A DNA stretch of 64,000 nucleotides from Mucilaginibacter sp. L196 (lineage in GTDB: Bacteria; Bacteroidota; Bacteroidia; Sphingobacteriales; Sphingobacteriaceae), in contig NZ_LMUO01000004.1 in assembly GCF_009765905.1 (NCBI RefSeq), positions 1 to 64,000 of the forward strand, in the 5' to 3' direction. Under the pieces are notes generated by a model that saw nothing but the letters and a program-made list of their open reading frames with translations, was not told the DNA's origin and did not search any database. This document shows positions 55,560 to 64,000 of the stretch, in pieces. A program made the translations under genes and the position numbers. Every line of letters begins with the position of its first letter. Within the stretch, counting starts at the first letter, position 1.

Positions 55560-57125
55560 CTATTTAGCGAAAGCAACTGATCTGGTTTCCCTGATCACTG
55601 TAACTTTGATTTGCCCAGGGTAGGTCATTTCAGTTTGGATACGGTTTGAAATATCAGCCGCTAAAACTTCTGATTCAGCATCGCTTATCTTCTCGCTTTC
55701 AACCACTACACGTAACTCACGGCCTGCCTGTATCGCAAATGTTTTTTCAACACCTGGATACGACATAGCAAGCTCCTCAAGCTCTTTTAAACGCTTAATG
55801 TAGCCTTCAACCACTTCGCGCCTTGCACCCGGCCTCGCGCCTGAAATGGCGTCACAAACCTGTATAATCGGTGATATCATCGACGTCATTTCTATTTCAT
55901 CGTGGTGAGCGCCAATAGCATTACAAACTTCAGGATGCTCCTTATATTTTTCAGCTAATTGCATACCTAAAATAGCGTGTGGCAATTCCGGGTTATCGTC
56001 AGGCACTTTACCTATATCGTGCAGTAAACCCGCGCGTTTAGCTAATTTTACATTAAGACCTAATTCCGCAGCCATAGTAGCGCAGAAGTTAGCTACCTCG
56101 CGCGAGTGCTGTAACAGGTTTTGCCCATAAGATGAGCGGTAACGCATACGACCAACCATACGGATCAATTCCGGATGTAAGCCTGTGATACCTAAATCTA
56201 TCACGGTACGCTCGCCTATTTCTACGATTTCTTCTTCAATTTGCTTTTTGGTTTTGGCAACAACTTCTTCAATACGTGCCGGGTGGATACGGCCATCAGT
56301 TACCAAACGGTGCATTGCCAAACGGGCAATTTCGCGCCTAACCGGGTCAAATCCTGAAAGGATGATCGCTTCAGGGGTGTCATCTACAATAATCTCAATA
56401 CCGGTAGCTGCTTCCAACGCACGGATGTTACGACCTTCGCGACCAATGATTCTACCTTTGATCTCATCGTTTTCAATATTAAAAATTGAAACAGTGTTTT
56501 CAATAGCAGCCTCGGTAGCGGTACGTTGTATAGTTTGAATAACTATCTTTTTAGCTTCTTTGGTAGCGGTAAGCTTGGCTTCGTCAACAATATCTTTTAT
56601 CTGCGCCATAGCTTTGCTACGGGCTTCTTCGCGCAAGTTGTCAACTAATTGGTTACGCGCTTCTTCGGCAGATACGCCTGCGATTGTTTCCAATTGCTGT
56701 ACGTGCTGATTTTTCAGAACCTCAACTTCTTCCTGTTTTTTAACCGCGATGTCGGTCTGTTTTTCCAGGTTCTTACGCACATTGTCTATCTCATTTTCCT
56801 TACGGGTAAGGTTTTCTAAACGAGAATTTAACGACTGCTCTTTTTGTTTAAAGCTATTTTCGCGTTGGTTATAAGCGTTGTTTTTAGCATTTAACTCCTG
56901 CTCATGCTCTGCCTTTAATTGTAAAAAGCGCTCTTTTGCTTCAAGCAGTTTGTTCTTTTTAAGAATTTCCGCGTTGTTTTCAGCGTCTTTTAAAATAAGT
57001 TTCGCTTTGTTTTGGGCCTGATTTTCCTGTGATTTAAAAAGCTTGCGCAACAGGAAACGGCCAACGATGATGCCTACACCGACCCCAATCAGGAGCCCGA
57101 TGATAACATATAATGATGAATTCAT
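55560..57125 (-). CDS. rny: Ribonuclease Y
   Basis: This 521-residue membrane-anchored endoribonuclease starts cleavage of many mRNAs. It has one N-terminal helix (residues 5-27), a long Glu/Lys-rich coiled coil (about 30-210), a KH domain with [20 protein letters not shown], and an HD domain with LLHDIGK and IGAHHDE. The length is normal. It is downstream of a structured RNA and zapA on the same strand. Confidence 0.96.
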   Translation of the reverse strand: MNSSLYVIIGLLIGVGVGIIVGRFLLRKLFKSQENQAQNKAKLILKDAENNAEILKKNKLLEAKERFLQLKAEHEQELNAKNNAYNQRENSFKQKEQSLNSRLENLTRKENEIDNVRKNLEKQTDIAVKKQEEVEVLKNQHVQQLETIAGVSAEEARNQLVDNLREEARSKAMAQIKDIVDEAKLTATKEAKKIVIQTIQRTATEAAIENTVSIFNIENDEIKGRIIGREGRNIRALEAATGIEIIVDDTPEAIILSGFDPVRREIARLAMHRLVTDGRIHPARIEEVVAKTKKQIEEEIVEIGERTVIDLGITGLHPELIRMVGRMRYRSSYGQNLLQHSREVANFCATMAAELGLNVKLAKRAGLLHDIGKVPDDNPELPHAILGMQLAEKYKEHPEVCNAIGAHHDEIEMTSMISPIIQVCDAISGARPGARREVVEGYIKRLKELEELAMSYPGVEKTFAIQAGRELRVVVESEKISDAESEVLAADISNRIQTEMTYPGQIKVTVIRETRSVAFAK

Positions 57126-57145
57126 TCTTCTTTTAGGTTATATAA

Positions 57146-57313
57146 ATAAAAAAACCGCAACTAACTTTTAAGTATCATGTATTGAAAAACTTCGTCACAG
57201 ATATTGGGACCATGGGTTACCGTTAATGTTCGACGAATAACGCATGCCTCTTGATCCGCTGAATATTGAAGCGTTAAGTTTTTAATAGTGAAACCTAAAA
57301 TTTAACTGCGGTT
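57146..57313 (-). ncRNA. ssrS: Probable 6S RNA
   Basis: Between zapA and rny the minus strand can form a long closing stem: bases 57313-57295 pair with 57153-57171 (about 18 of 19 positions paired, counting wobbles) and then a run of U at 57152-57146. Inside, AAAAACTT at 57283-57276 pairs with AAGTTTTT at 57192-57185, leaving a large two-sided bubble between. This closing stem, central bubble and terminal stem pattern with total length near 170 and position next to zapA fits 6S RNA, which binds RNA polymerase. No Rfam model was run, and the promoter is not clear. Confidence 0.68.
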
Positions 57314-57351
57314 AAATCTTAAATGCTCTGTTTTTATGTAAAGAACGTTTA

Positions 57352-57642
57352 TTACTTCGAGAAAAACTCGGTCAGTAAATGATCCAACTGGTAAACTTTT
57401 TCGGCTACATCTGTATCTTCAACAGTAACCTTTTTCTCTGCTTTTAATGATGATGTTGCAAAATGCAGCACGCTCATCGCAAGCAAATCTTGTTTATCCC
57501 TTACCGCGTAATTTTCCTGATATTCCTTTATGCGGTCGTTGATCAGCTTAGCTGCCCTACGTATTATTTCTTCCTCCTCCATGTTCACCTTTAAGGGGTA
57601 AACTCTGTCAGCAATATTTATTTTTATAGAGATTTCTCCCAT
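57352..57642 (-). CDS. zapA: Cell division protein ZapA
   Basis: This 96-residue protein starts MGEISIKINIADRVYPLKV and has EEIIRRAAKLINDRIKEYQ and a C-terminal coiled coil. ZapA crosslinks FtsZ filaments at the division ring. It lies 21 bases after a coiled-coil gene and just upstream of the putative 6S RNA. Confidence 0.92.
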   Translation of the reverse strand: MGEISIKINIADRVYPLKVNMEEEEIIRRAAKLINDRIKEYQENYAVRDKQDLLAMSVLHFATSSLKAEKKVTVEDTDVAEKVYQLDHLLTEFFSK

Positions 57643-57663
57643 TGAGCTTTTTCACTATTTATA

Positions 57664-57954
57664 TTACTTTTTCAGCAATACAATGCACTTATCTATTTCC
57701 TGCACAAATTCGTTAATTTTTTGCTTAATATCAACACTTTTTTCATTTGTTTCTGAAAAAGATTTTGCCAACTTCAATACACGAAGCTTTTCTTCCAGTT
57801 CCTTCGTCTTATTTTTGCTGGCATTAAGCGCTGCCGTAAAGCTATCATTCTCCAATTTTAGCAGATCATTCTCTTCCTGCAAGGCAGCACAAAGCTCAAT
57901 CAACCTCTCGGTTTTATCAATAACTTTATTTAATTGTTCTGCTACCTGGCTCAT
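57664..57954 (-). CDS. Coiled-coil protein, probable division-associated
   Basis: From the Met at 57954 this 96-residue protein starts MSQVAEQLNKVIDKTERLIE and is a long heptad-like helix (LCAALQEENDLLKLENDSF). An earlier in-frame start at 58008 would begin in the repeat tract. It resembles ZapB-like or small coiled-coil proteins encoded before zapA in Bacteroidota. Its role with ZapA is inference from position. Confidence 0.8.
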   Translation of the reverse strand: MSQVAEQLNKVIDKTERLIELCAALQEENDLLKLENDSFTAALNASKNKTKELEEKLRVLKLAKSFSETNEKSVDIKQKINEFVQEIDKCIVLLKK

Positions 57955-57962
57955 TTTGTTGG

Positions 57963-58051
57963 TTGATTGGGTGAGTGGTTGATTAAGTGAGTGGGTTTTG
58001 ATTTGCAAGCAGCTAACTACTCACCTAATCAACAATTCACCACTCACCAAA
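57963..58051. repeat. Tandem and inverted short repeats before pheT end
   Basis: TTGATTGGGTGAGTGG and TTGATTAAGTGAGTGG lie in tandem at 57963-57994 (period 16). An inverted set, with CTACTCACCTAATCAAC and CACCACTCACC, lies at about 58017-58050, so the gap can fold into a long imperfect hairpin. It lies between the stop of pheT and the coiled-coil start. Confidence 0.65.
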
Positions 58052-60451
58052 CTATTTTCTTATCTCCGCTCCCGCTTCTTTCTCTAAATTATAAATTAAT
58101 TTCTGCATTATCGCATCAATTGCCTTATCGGTAAGGGTTTTCTCTATATCCTCAATGATAAAGCTTAACGCGTATGATTTTTTGCCTGCAGGTAATTTAT
58201 CACCCTGATAAACATCAAATACATTCACTTCTTTCAACAGCTTCCGTTCTGTTTTTTGGGCGATTTGTTTTAATGCACCGAACGAAACATTTTGATCGAT
58301 CAGCATGGAAAGATCCCGCCTGACTGCAGGGAATTTTGAGATCTCCTGATACACTATCTTGTTCTTGCGGGCAAGGTTGATAATCAAATCAAAATTAAAG
58401 TCGGCATAAAAAACCTCTTTGCTTACATCAGCTTTTTTCAAGGCTGATGGTGCTACTGATCCGAATTTAACCAACTGCTTATTGCCGCGTACGTATTGCA
58501 AGCCATAGGCAAGCTTTTTACAAGTTGTATCTTCAACAGTAATATCTTTAACATTTAGTTTTTCGATAATGCCATCAACAATTGCTTTCAGGTTATAAAA
58601 AGAAACCGGTTTGGCTTTTTGATTCCAGGCTTCAGCTGTATCGGCACCGGTAATAAAGATGCTAAAACGTTGTGTTTCGGTATATTTATCTTCCTGCACG
58701 CTGTAAACTTTACCAAACTCATAAAGTTTCAAATCGGTAGCGCGCCTGTTTTGATTGTAGGCAATAGCCTCCAAACCCGAATACAGCATAGTTTGGCGCA
58801 TAACATCCAAATCGCTACTTAGTGGGTTTAATATTTTAACCGCGGTATCTAAATTATCAGAATAAGCTGATTTGGTTAATGAGTTCGACATGATCTCATT
58901 AAAGCCATTAGCCGTTAACAGATCAGATAATTGATTTTGCACCGCATCCTTATCAGGCCTGATAGAAGTATTTAATGATGCCCTGATTTGTGTTGGGATA
59001 TGGATATTATTATAACCGTATATGCGTAATATCTCTTCAACAATATCTACGTCACGGGTTACGTCAACACGGTAAGGCGGCACTTTTAATGAAAGACCTT
59101 CGGCAGTTTCATTTACGATTTCGATATCCAGGCCAACTAGAATGGCTTTAATTTCTTCGTGAGTGATAGCCTGACCGATTAATCTGTCGATAGTTTTGTA
59201 AGTTATTTCAACCTCAAACGCTGCAACGGGAGCAGGGTAATTATCAAAAATATCGGATGAGATAGCCCCACCCGCAATTTCTTGTATTAACAAAGCAGCA
59301 CGTTTTAAAGCAAACACCGGCATGTTTGGATCGGTACCACGCTCAAACCTAAACGATGCATCGGTTTTTAAACCGTGACGTTTAGCTGTTTTGCGGACTG
59401 ATACAGAATTGAAGTAAGCACTCTCTAAAAAAATATTTTTGGTTGATGCACTAACACCTGAATTCGCACCACCAAATACACCAGCAATACACATAGGTTT
59501 TTCAGCGTCGCAGATCATCAAGTCATCTGCAGATAATTTGCGTTCTACATCATCCAATGTTTTAAACAAGGTTCCTTCAGTACAATTTTTAACGATTACC
59601 TTGCCGCCTGCAATTTTATCAGCATCAAAAGCGTGTAATGGTTGGCCTAAATCATGCAGCACATAATTGGTAGCATCCACAATATTATTAATAGCACGCA
59701 CGCCTATAACAGCCAAACGTTCTCTCAACCATTTTGGTGATTCTTTTACTTCTACACCTGAAATAGTTATACCTGCATAGCGCGGAGCAGCCTGCTCATT
59801 CTCAACAATAACTTCTACCTTAAGATTGCTGTTATCTACCTTAAAAGCAGAAACATCAGGCTTTTTAATATTGATTTTCAGGAATGCTGCAATATCACGT
59901 GCCGTACCTAAGTGCGAAACAGCATCTGCACGGTTTGGTGTAAGGCCTATCTCATACAGATAATCATCCTTAACTTTAAAAAAGTGTTTAGCTAAAGTAC
60001 CGGGAACAGCATCATCAGCTAGAACCATAATGCCATCGTGCGATTTGCCCAGGCTTATTTCATCCTCGGCGCAAATCATCCCTTCGGAAACTTCGCCACG
60101 TATTTTTGATTTGTTGATCTTGAATTTTTCACCTTCCAGCGGGTGCACATAGGCGCCCACAACGGCTACTACTACTTTTTGTCCGGCTGCTACGTTAGCT
60201 GCGCCGCAAACAATTTGCAGGTCTTCGCCTGTGCCAACATCAACTTTGGTAATATGCAGGTGATCGGAATTAGGGTGATCGGCGCATTCTTTTACATGCC
60301 CAATAACTAAACCCTCCAAACCACCGGGGATGGCCTGTACTTTTTCTAAACTCTCCACTTCTAACCCTGTTCCGGTTAAAATGGTTGAAATTTCTTCGGG
60401 AGTTTTATCCGTATCAATAAATTCTTTGAGCCAATTATAAGATATCTTCAT
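58052..60451 (-). CDS. pheT: Phenylalanyl-tRNA synthetase beta subunit
   Basis: This 799-residue subunit attaches phenylalanine to its tRNA together with PheS. From the Met at 60451 it starts MKISYNWLKEFIDTDKTPEE. A tRNA-binding OB domain (about 39-150), B3/B4 editing region and B5 follow, and a ferredoxin-like anticodon domain ends the chain. A reading frame extended to 60580 would run through the promoter and a repeat, so it is rejected. No pheS is adjacent. Confidence 0.96.
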   Translation of the reverse strand: MKISYNWLKEFIDTDKTPEEISTILTGTGLEVESLEKVQAIPGGLEGLVIGHVKECADHPNSDHLHITKVDVGTGEDLQIVCGAANVAAGQKVVVAVVGAYVHPLEGEKFKINKSKIRGEVSEGMICAEDEISLGKSHDGIMVLADDAVPGTLAKHFFKVKDDYLYEIGLTPNRADAVSHLGTARDIAAFLKINIKKPDVSAFKVDNSNLKVEVIVENEQAAPRYAGITISGVEVKESPKWLRERLAVIGVRAINNIVDATNYVLHDLGQPLHAFDADKIAGGKVIVKNCTEGTLFKTLDDVERKLSADDLMICDAEKPMCIAGVFGGANSGVSASTKNIFLESAYFNSVSVRKTAKRHGLKTDASFRFERGTDPNMPVFALKRAALLIQEIAGGAISSDIFDNYPAPVAAFEVEITYKTIDRLIGQAITHEEIKAILVGLDIEIVNETAEGLSLKVPPYRVDVTRDVDIVEEILRIYGYNNIHIPTQIRASLNTSIRPDKDAVQNQLSDLLTANGFNEIMSNSLTKSAYSDNLDTAVKILNPLSSDLDVMRQTMLYSGLEAIAYNQNRRATDLKLYEFGKVYSVQEDKYTETQRFSIFITGADTAEAWNQKAKPVSFYNLKAIVDGIIEKLNVKDITVEDTTCKKLAYGLQYVRGNKQLVKFGSVAPSALKKADVSKEVFYADFNFDLIINLARKNKIVYQEISKFPAVRRDLSMLIDQNVSFGALKQIAQKTERKLLKEVNVFDVYQGDKLPAGKKSYALSFIIEDIEKTLTDKAIDAIMQKLIYNLEKEAGAEIRK

Positions 60452-60471
60452 TATATCGAAATGATAATCGG

Positions 60472-60479
60472 CAAAGATA
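60472..60479 (-). promoter_or_regulatory. -7 element of pheT
   Basis: On the minus strand the sequence is TATCTTTG, an exact TAnnTTTG match, about 20 bases before the pheT ATG. A tract of AAGG units with seven- to eight-base spacing (60486-60518) lies right upstream. Confidence 0.7.
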
Positions 60480-60485
60480 GGATTT

Positions 60486-60520
60486 AAGGTGAAAGGTTGA
60501 AAGGATAAAGGCGAAAGGTT
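60486..60520. repeat. AAGG tract with 7-8 base period
   Basis: AAGG starts at 60486, 60493, 60501, 60508 and 60515. The tract directly abuts the pheT -7 element, as the AAATCAC tract does at pyrR. Confidence 0.6.
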
Positions 60521-60540
60521 GTTGTGGAAATTTAAAGCAG

Positions 60541-60723
60541 TTGTCATTCTGAGGAACGAAGAATCTTCTGCACCGAGCAAGTTCGTTATGCTTATCGAAG
60601 AAGATTCTTCATTATATTCAGAATGACAAGTGGTAAATAAAGCGACTTGTCATTCTGAGGAACGAAGAATCTGTACAGTTGTAATCAGACTTACAGATTC
60701 TTCACTCCGTTCAGAATGACAAA
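60541..60723. repeat. Two family 1 hairpin repeats
   Basis: Copy A (60541-60630) and copy B (60646-60723) each begin TTGTCATTCTGAGGAACGAA and end CAGAATGACAA. Copy A has a longer loop with AAGTTCGTTATGCTTATCGA; copy B a shorter one. A third copy (61051-61142) is on the other side of the acidic gene with the loop reversed. Confidence 0.85.
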
Positions 60724-60744
60724 TGGATTATAGCTATGGATCGA

Positions 60745-60972
60745 TTAATCATCCAAATCATCGTCATCATCAAAATCAAGCGTATAGGATGGTTCCGAAG
60801 CATCATAAGCTTGTTTTAATTCAGCGGGATCCGCATCATCATCCAAATTGTTGTAATCGGGTTCATCTTCCTCATCAAAACCGTTGGAATGAATATCTTC
60901 CTGGCTTTGCTGATCTTCCGAATCATTTTCATATGAATCGTCTAATGGTATTTCATCTCCTGGAGTTATCAT
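60745..60972 (-). CDS. Small acidic protein
   Basis: No known function. The 75-residue product is strongly acidic (DDDDDLDD at the end) with almost no hydrophobic residues and no signal, so it should be disordered and soluble. The opposite strand also has an open frame (60723-60974) that is rich in His and is judged a shadow. It is bracketed by family 1 repeats in opposite orientation. Confidence 0.65.
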   Translation of the reverse strand: MITPGDEIPLDDSYENDSEDQQSQEDIHSNGFDEEDEPDYNNLDDDADPAELKQAYDASEPSYTLDFDDDDDLDD

Positions 60973-61050
60973 GATCGTTTTGTTTTAGTTTTATAAATGT
61001 AACGATATAGTTTGAGGGTTGTTTATGGAAATTTTAATTTAATCCAGGTA

Positions 61051-61142
61051 CTTGTCATTCTAAACGCAGTGAAGAATCTTCTTCGATAAGCATAACGAAC
61101 TTGCTTGTTATAGAAGAGTCTTCACTGCGTTTAGAATGACAA
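61051..61142. repeat. Family 1 hairpin repeat, reversed copy
   Basis: Arms CTTGTCATTCTAAACGCAGT and its inverse at 61123-61142 pair almost perfectly over about 31 bases. The loop GATAAGCATAACGAACTTGC is the reverse complement of that in the copy at 60541-60630, so the two elements point in opposite directions. Confidence 0.85.
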
Positions 61143-61151
61143 GAGGAAAAC

Positions 61152-61856
61152 CTAAATCACCCCCTCATCCGCAAAGCTATAATAACTACTATCGGTAATA
61201 ATCAGGTGATCCAATACTTTAATATCCAGCAACTTGCCTGCGGCGGATATTTTCTTGGTTAGTTCAACATCCTGGTGACTTGGCTTTAAACTACCTGAGG
61301 GATGATTGTGTGCCAGCATAATATTTACTGCTGAATACCTTAATGCTGCAGAGAAAATAGTTTTCGGGTCCGCAATGGTTGCATTGATTCCTCCTTTGCT
61401 AATTAGCTCTTTACCGAGTATTTTACAATTCTGGCTTAACATCAGCACCCAAAATTCTTCATGCGGTATATCAACCAAAAATCGTTTCAAAAAGTTGTAA
61501 GCATCTTTACTGCAAGTGACTAATTCCGGGGCCTTTTCTTCGGTATCATTACGACGGCGGCCAATCTCGAGTGCCGCGATAATGGAAATTGCTTTGGCTT
61601 CGCCGATACCTTTAAATTTGGAGAGTTCTTCTATAGAAGCACGACCTAATACATTCAGGTCGTTTTCATAATGGTGCAGGATGCGTTTGCTTAGTTCAAC
61701 AGCCGATTCATCACGGTTACCCGAACCAATAAGTATAGCAATCAACTCCGCATCGGTTAAAGCTCGGCGGCCTTGTCCGCTTAACTTTTCACGGGGGCGA
61801 TCCTCTTCGGCCCAGGATTTTATACTGATCTTATTTTCGTAAGGAGTCTGAACCAT
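61152..61856 (-). CDS. radC: RadC/JAB domain protein
   Basis: This 234-residue protein has an N-terminal helix-hairpin-helix region (ELSKFKGIGEAKAISIIA) and a C-terminal JAMM metal site: EFWVLML, then HNHPSGSLKPSHQD (HxH...D). RadC was named for repair, but a direct repair role is not supported in other species, and its substrate is unknown. It stands alone and starts after a short AT-rich gap. Confidence 0.93.
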   Translation of the reverse strand: MVQTPYENKISIKSWAEEDRPREKLSGQGRRALTDAELIAILIGSGNRDESAVELSKRILHHYENDLNVLGRASIEELSKFKGIGEAKAISIIAALEIGRRRNDTEEKAPELVTCSKDAYNFLKRFLVDIPHEEFWVLMLSQNCKILGKELISKGGINATIADPKTIFSAALRYSAVNIMLAHNHPSGSLKPSHQDVELTKKISAAGKLLDIKVLDHLIITDSSYYSFADEGVI

Positions 61857-61977
61857 GATTCGTTGGATTTAGGGATTGCCCTAATAAGGTTATCAATTGC
61901 CAAAGTAGGGATCTTTTTAAATATCTCAAAATCATTAAAATCCGTTAAATCTTAGTTCAGACAATGATTTAAACGCA

Positions 61978-62010
61978 AAAAGGCGATGAGTTTAACACTC
62001 ATCGCCTTTT
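61978..62010 (-). terminator. Terminator of rpsT
   Basis: A perfect 14-base stem (AAAAGGCGATGAGT with ACTCATCGCCTTTT), five-base loop, lies 21 bases past the rpsT stop, with T runs on both strands. Confidence 0.85.
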
Positions 62011-62030
62011 CTTATAAAAGTATAACCTAA

Positions 62031-62285
62031 TTATTTTAAGGTATTTACAAACTTAGTAAGCTTTGATTTATTGTTTGAAGCCTTATTCTTGTGAATAACG
62101 TTCTTTTTGGCTAAACGATCAAGCATTGAGATCACTTTTGATAAAAGTTCACTTGCTTCAACTTTGGTAGTTGTGCCTCTTAATTTTTTGATGGCATTCC
62201 TGGTGGTTTTTGCCTGATACCTGTTACGTAAGCGCTTCGCAGCGTTAGAGCGGATCCTTTTTAATGATGATTTATGATTTGCCAT
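62031..62285 (-). CDS. rpsT: 30S ribosomal protein S20
   Basis: This 84-residue basic protein starts [21 protein letters not shown], the standard S20 start, and has [21 protein letters not shown]. It binds 16S rRNA. It has an excellent promoter and a strong terminator, so it is a single-gene unit. Confidence 0.97.
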   Translation of the reverse strand: MANHKSSLKRIRSNAAKRLRNRYQAKTTRNAIKKLRGTTTKVEASELLSKVISMLDRLAKKNVIHKNKASNNKSKLTKFVNTLK

Positions 62286-62322
62286 TGTATAGCCTTATTA
62301 TTCTACTTTTATTTAAGGACTG

Positions 62323-62354
62323 CAAATATAGGATGATAAATTTAATTATGCAAA
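62323..62354 (-). promoter_or_regulatory. Full -33/-7 promoter of rpsT
   Basis: On the minus strand TTTG (62354-62351) is followed by 20 bases and TATATTTG (62330-62323). This is a textbook TTTG-N20-TAnnTTTG Bacteroidota promoter and the best in the window. Confidence 0.8.
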
Positions 62355-62410
62355 CGTTTTTTCAACAAAAAACTTTAAGCTTATTAACACTGCTTTAATA
62401 CTAAAGCAAC

Positions 62411-63757
62411 TCAATATGCATCATTTAAAGCAAACTTACTCACCCTATCTTTCCATTTACCCTTCGTAAAATCAGGGAATTGCTGGGGCATGTTGCCTTC
62501 GACGATTGATTTTTCGGAAAGTGGTGTAATTACGCTCATCGTTACAGAGTCGTAAACATCAATTGGCGTTTGTACTTTGCGTTTAACCGATTCGACAAAA
62601 GAATTGAACACAAACCAATCCATGCCGCCGTGCCCTGCCCCTTCGGCGAAATTGTTATATTTTTTCCAAAGGGGGTGATCATATTTATCCAGCCATTCAT
62701 CCGCTTTATCCCAGGCATCATCTTGCTTGGATTGCCCTTCAATATAAATGGAATTGTTTACGTCCATCCACAAACCTTTTGTACCCTGCACCCTAAAGCC
62801 CAGTGAATATGGACGAGGCAGATGCGTATCATGCGATAGCATCACGGTTTCGCCATTGGCGCAGTTGATCATGGTGGTGATCACATCACCATTCTTATAA
62901 TTTATTTTAGCATTTGGGTTGCCGGGTGATATTTCTTCTACATAAGAAGCCAAACCGCGCGCTTTTGATGAGAAGGAAACCAGGTTAGTGAACCGGTTAC
63001 CATAATTGATATTGGCGTAATGCATTAACGGCCCTACCCCATGTGTTGGATAAATATCCGCATTACGATCAATATTAAACTGTGTGCGCCATTGTGCTTC
63101 GCTGATCGCTTTCGGACCAAATTCAGCTCCGTGGCCATAGTAGTGTTGACCATCATTAAATAACACTGCGCGAAGGTTGTGCTGATAACCGCCTTCCAGA
63201 TGGATCATCTCACCAAACAAGTTCTGGCGCTGCATATTTAGAATAGCCATTACATCGCGTCGGTAGCAAACATTCTCTAAGGTCATGTATGGCATACCAG
63301 TTTCTTCATGCACTTTTACAATATCCCAGTGGTCTTCTAAAGTTATACCTGCAATCACCTCGCAGCCTACGTACTTACCTGATCGCATGGCATCAATGGC
63401 CATTTCTTTATGAAACTGCCATGGCGTGGCAATAATAACGGCATCAATATCTTTACGGTCGAGTAATCGTTTATAAGCATCAACACTGCCGGTATATTCC
63501 TGCGGCATTTTTTTGCCTGATTTGGTAAACTGAGCACGGCATTCTTTAAGAGATTGCTCTTGCGTATCGCAAATAGCTACAATGTCCACATCATCACGAA
63601 GTAAGCCTTCATCAATGTGATTGCGCCCGCGAAGGCCAACACCAATATAGCCTAATCTAACTTTTTGCATGCTTCTACCAAACACAACGCTGGAGGGTAA
63701 AATACTGATACCCGCGGCAAGCACAGTGCCCGAGCTGATAAATTTTCTTCTATCCAT
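62411..63757 (-). CDS. Gfo/Idh/MocA oxidoreductase, GH109-like
   Basis: This 448-residue protein begins with a Tat signal (DRRKFISSGTVLAAG), then the Rossmann motif GYIGVGLRGRNH. YPTHGVGPLMHYANINYGNR and FTNLVSFSSKARG match the GH109 group, which uses NAD+ to cleave alpha-N-acetylgalactosaminides. EVIAGITLEDHWD has the usual central acidic and His residues. It is probably periplasmic; the sugar substrate is uncertain. Confidence 0.88.
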   Translation of the reverse strand: MDRRKFISSGTVLAAGISILPSSVVFGRSMQKVRLGYIGVGLRGRNHIDEGLLRDDVDIVAICDTQEQSLKECRAQFTKSGKKMPQEYTGSVDAYKRLLDRKDIDAVIIATPWQFHKEMAIDAMRSGKYVGCEVIAGITLEDHWDIVKVHEETGMPYMTLENVCYRRDVMAILNMQRQNLFGEMIHLEGGYQHNLRAVLFNDGQHYYGHGAEFGPKAISEAQWRTQFNIDRNADIYPTHGVGPLMHYANINYGNRFTNLVSFSSKARGLASYVEEISPGNPNAKINYKNGDVITTMINCANGETVMLSHDTHLPRPYSLGFRVQGTKGLWMDVNNSIYIEGQSKQDDAWDKADEWLDKYDHPLWKKYNNFAEGAGHGGMDWFVFNSFVESVKRKVQTPIDVYDSVTMSVITPLSEKSIVEGNMPQQFPDFTKGKWKDRVSKFALNDAY

Positions 63758-63850
63758 ATTTTAATGAGGTTATAAAGGCTAATTTGAGTAAATTATCTAA
63801 GTATTTTATCATAATTTTACAATGCAGATCATTAACAGCTACCAAAACTT

Positions 63851-64000
63851 ATGAAACAGCAATTCCACTACGCCACCGTTACCGAAGCCATTGAGCTATT
63901 AAGAAGACAAGGCTTTACCTTTGACTTCAATTTGAAAGAAAACCAGTTTATAGTGGGCGACAAAGCCTACACAGCCAATGAGTTTGAGATAGTGGATGTA
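63851..64000 (+). CDS. 5' end of small conserved protein (runs off the window)
   Basis: A 50-codon frame from ATG at 63851 stays open to the last base. It begins MKQQFHYATVTEAIELLRRQ and continues GFTFDFNLKENQFIVGD, a pattern I associate with small Bacteroidota proteins (about 100 residues) wrongly labelled phosphoribosylpyrophosphate synthetase. Function is unknown. It is divergent from the GH109-like gene. Confidence 0.7.
   Translation, partial: MKQQFHYATVTEAIELLRRQGFTFDFNLKENQFIVGDKAYTANEFEIVDV

Noticed and set aside
60452..60580. Extended N-terminus of PheT
   Set aside because: It would run through the TATCTTTG promoter and a family 1 repeat; the standard PheT start MKISYNWL is at 60451.
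60723..60974. 83-codon plus-strand frame rich in His and Asn
   Set aside because: It is the complement of the acidic gene's GAT/GAA codons; the acidic product on the minus strand is the more natural protein, though neither is proven.
1..64000. tRNA, rRNA, tmRNA, prophage, toxin-antitoxin or defence system
   Set aside because: I looked in intergenic gaps and small frames and found no T-loop-like GGTTCGAATC patterns, phage structural genes, restriction, CBASS or retron features.

Overview
The window reads as a chromosomal segment of a Bacteroidota bacterium of the family Sphingobacteriaceae, most like Mucilaginibacter or Pedobacter. That placement is inferred from protein style and from sequence features; no database was searched. 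Supporting signs are promoters of the Bacteroidota type (TAnnTTTG close to start codons), A-rich leaders in place of Shine-Dalgarno sites, many secreted hydrolases with signal peptides ending in AQ, DUF2723, DUF2851 and RNase Y genes, a CfxA/PER-like class A beta-lactamase, and many small dispersed hairpin repeats. I find no tRNA, rRNA, CRISPR array, transposase, integrase or phage gene.

Layout. 0-3 kb: pyrR-pyrB and a serine hydrolase. 3-10 kb: a tripartite RND efflux operon (outer-membrane factor, pump, adaptor) divergent from a MetR-like LysR regulator. 10-14 kb: a GH8 glycanase, an amine oxidase, a 0.7 kb gene-free repeat region and an ankyrin protein. 14-19 kb: ftsK, a tandemly duplicated repeat, lolA, a small conserved gene and a PhnP-like metallo-hydrolase. 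19-28 kb: secreted esterase, GH5 cellulase, NPP-type phosphodiesterase, DUF559 nuclease-like protein in a repeat island, class A beta-lactamase, amidase, lipoprotein and DUF72. 28-32 kb: a minus-strand arginine operon (M20 deacylase, four-helix-bundle insert, argH, ywbE, DUF1345). 32-40 kb: a secreted basic-secretory-type metalloprotein, an MHS transporter, DUF2851-PspC, a DnaJ/CbpA-CbpM pair, a membrane-anchored MutS-like ATPase, an enoyl-CoA hydratase and a LysE exporter. 40-48 kb: a signalling and metal island (six-PAS kinase, response regulator, variant Nramp, DUF2383, second PAS kinase). 48-55 kb: DUF2723, two outer-membrane barrels, an Ala/Lys-rich secreted protein and a receiver. 55-61 kb: DUF962-like, rny, a likely 6S RNA, zapA, a coiled-coil gene, pheT and an acidic protein. 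61-64 kb: radC, rpsT, a GH109-like oxidoreductase and the 5' part of a small gene at the right edge.

The chromosome here is mainly core and housekeeping with carbohydrate and cell-envelope genes. The most unusual content lies between the genes and in one case inside one. At least five families of small palindromic or composite repeats are present. One is carried in frame inside ftsK, several nest in a 23 kb island, and a four-helix-bundle gene inside the arg operon is bracketed by inverted heptamer arrays. A long structured RNA between zapA and rny has 6S RNA architecture. Divergent active-site motifs occur in an Nramp transporter (DPSG and ISPY), a class A beta-lactamase (SDD for SDN) and an RND pump (DE for DD).
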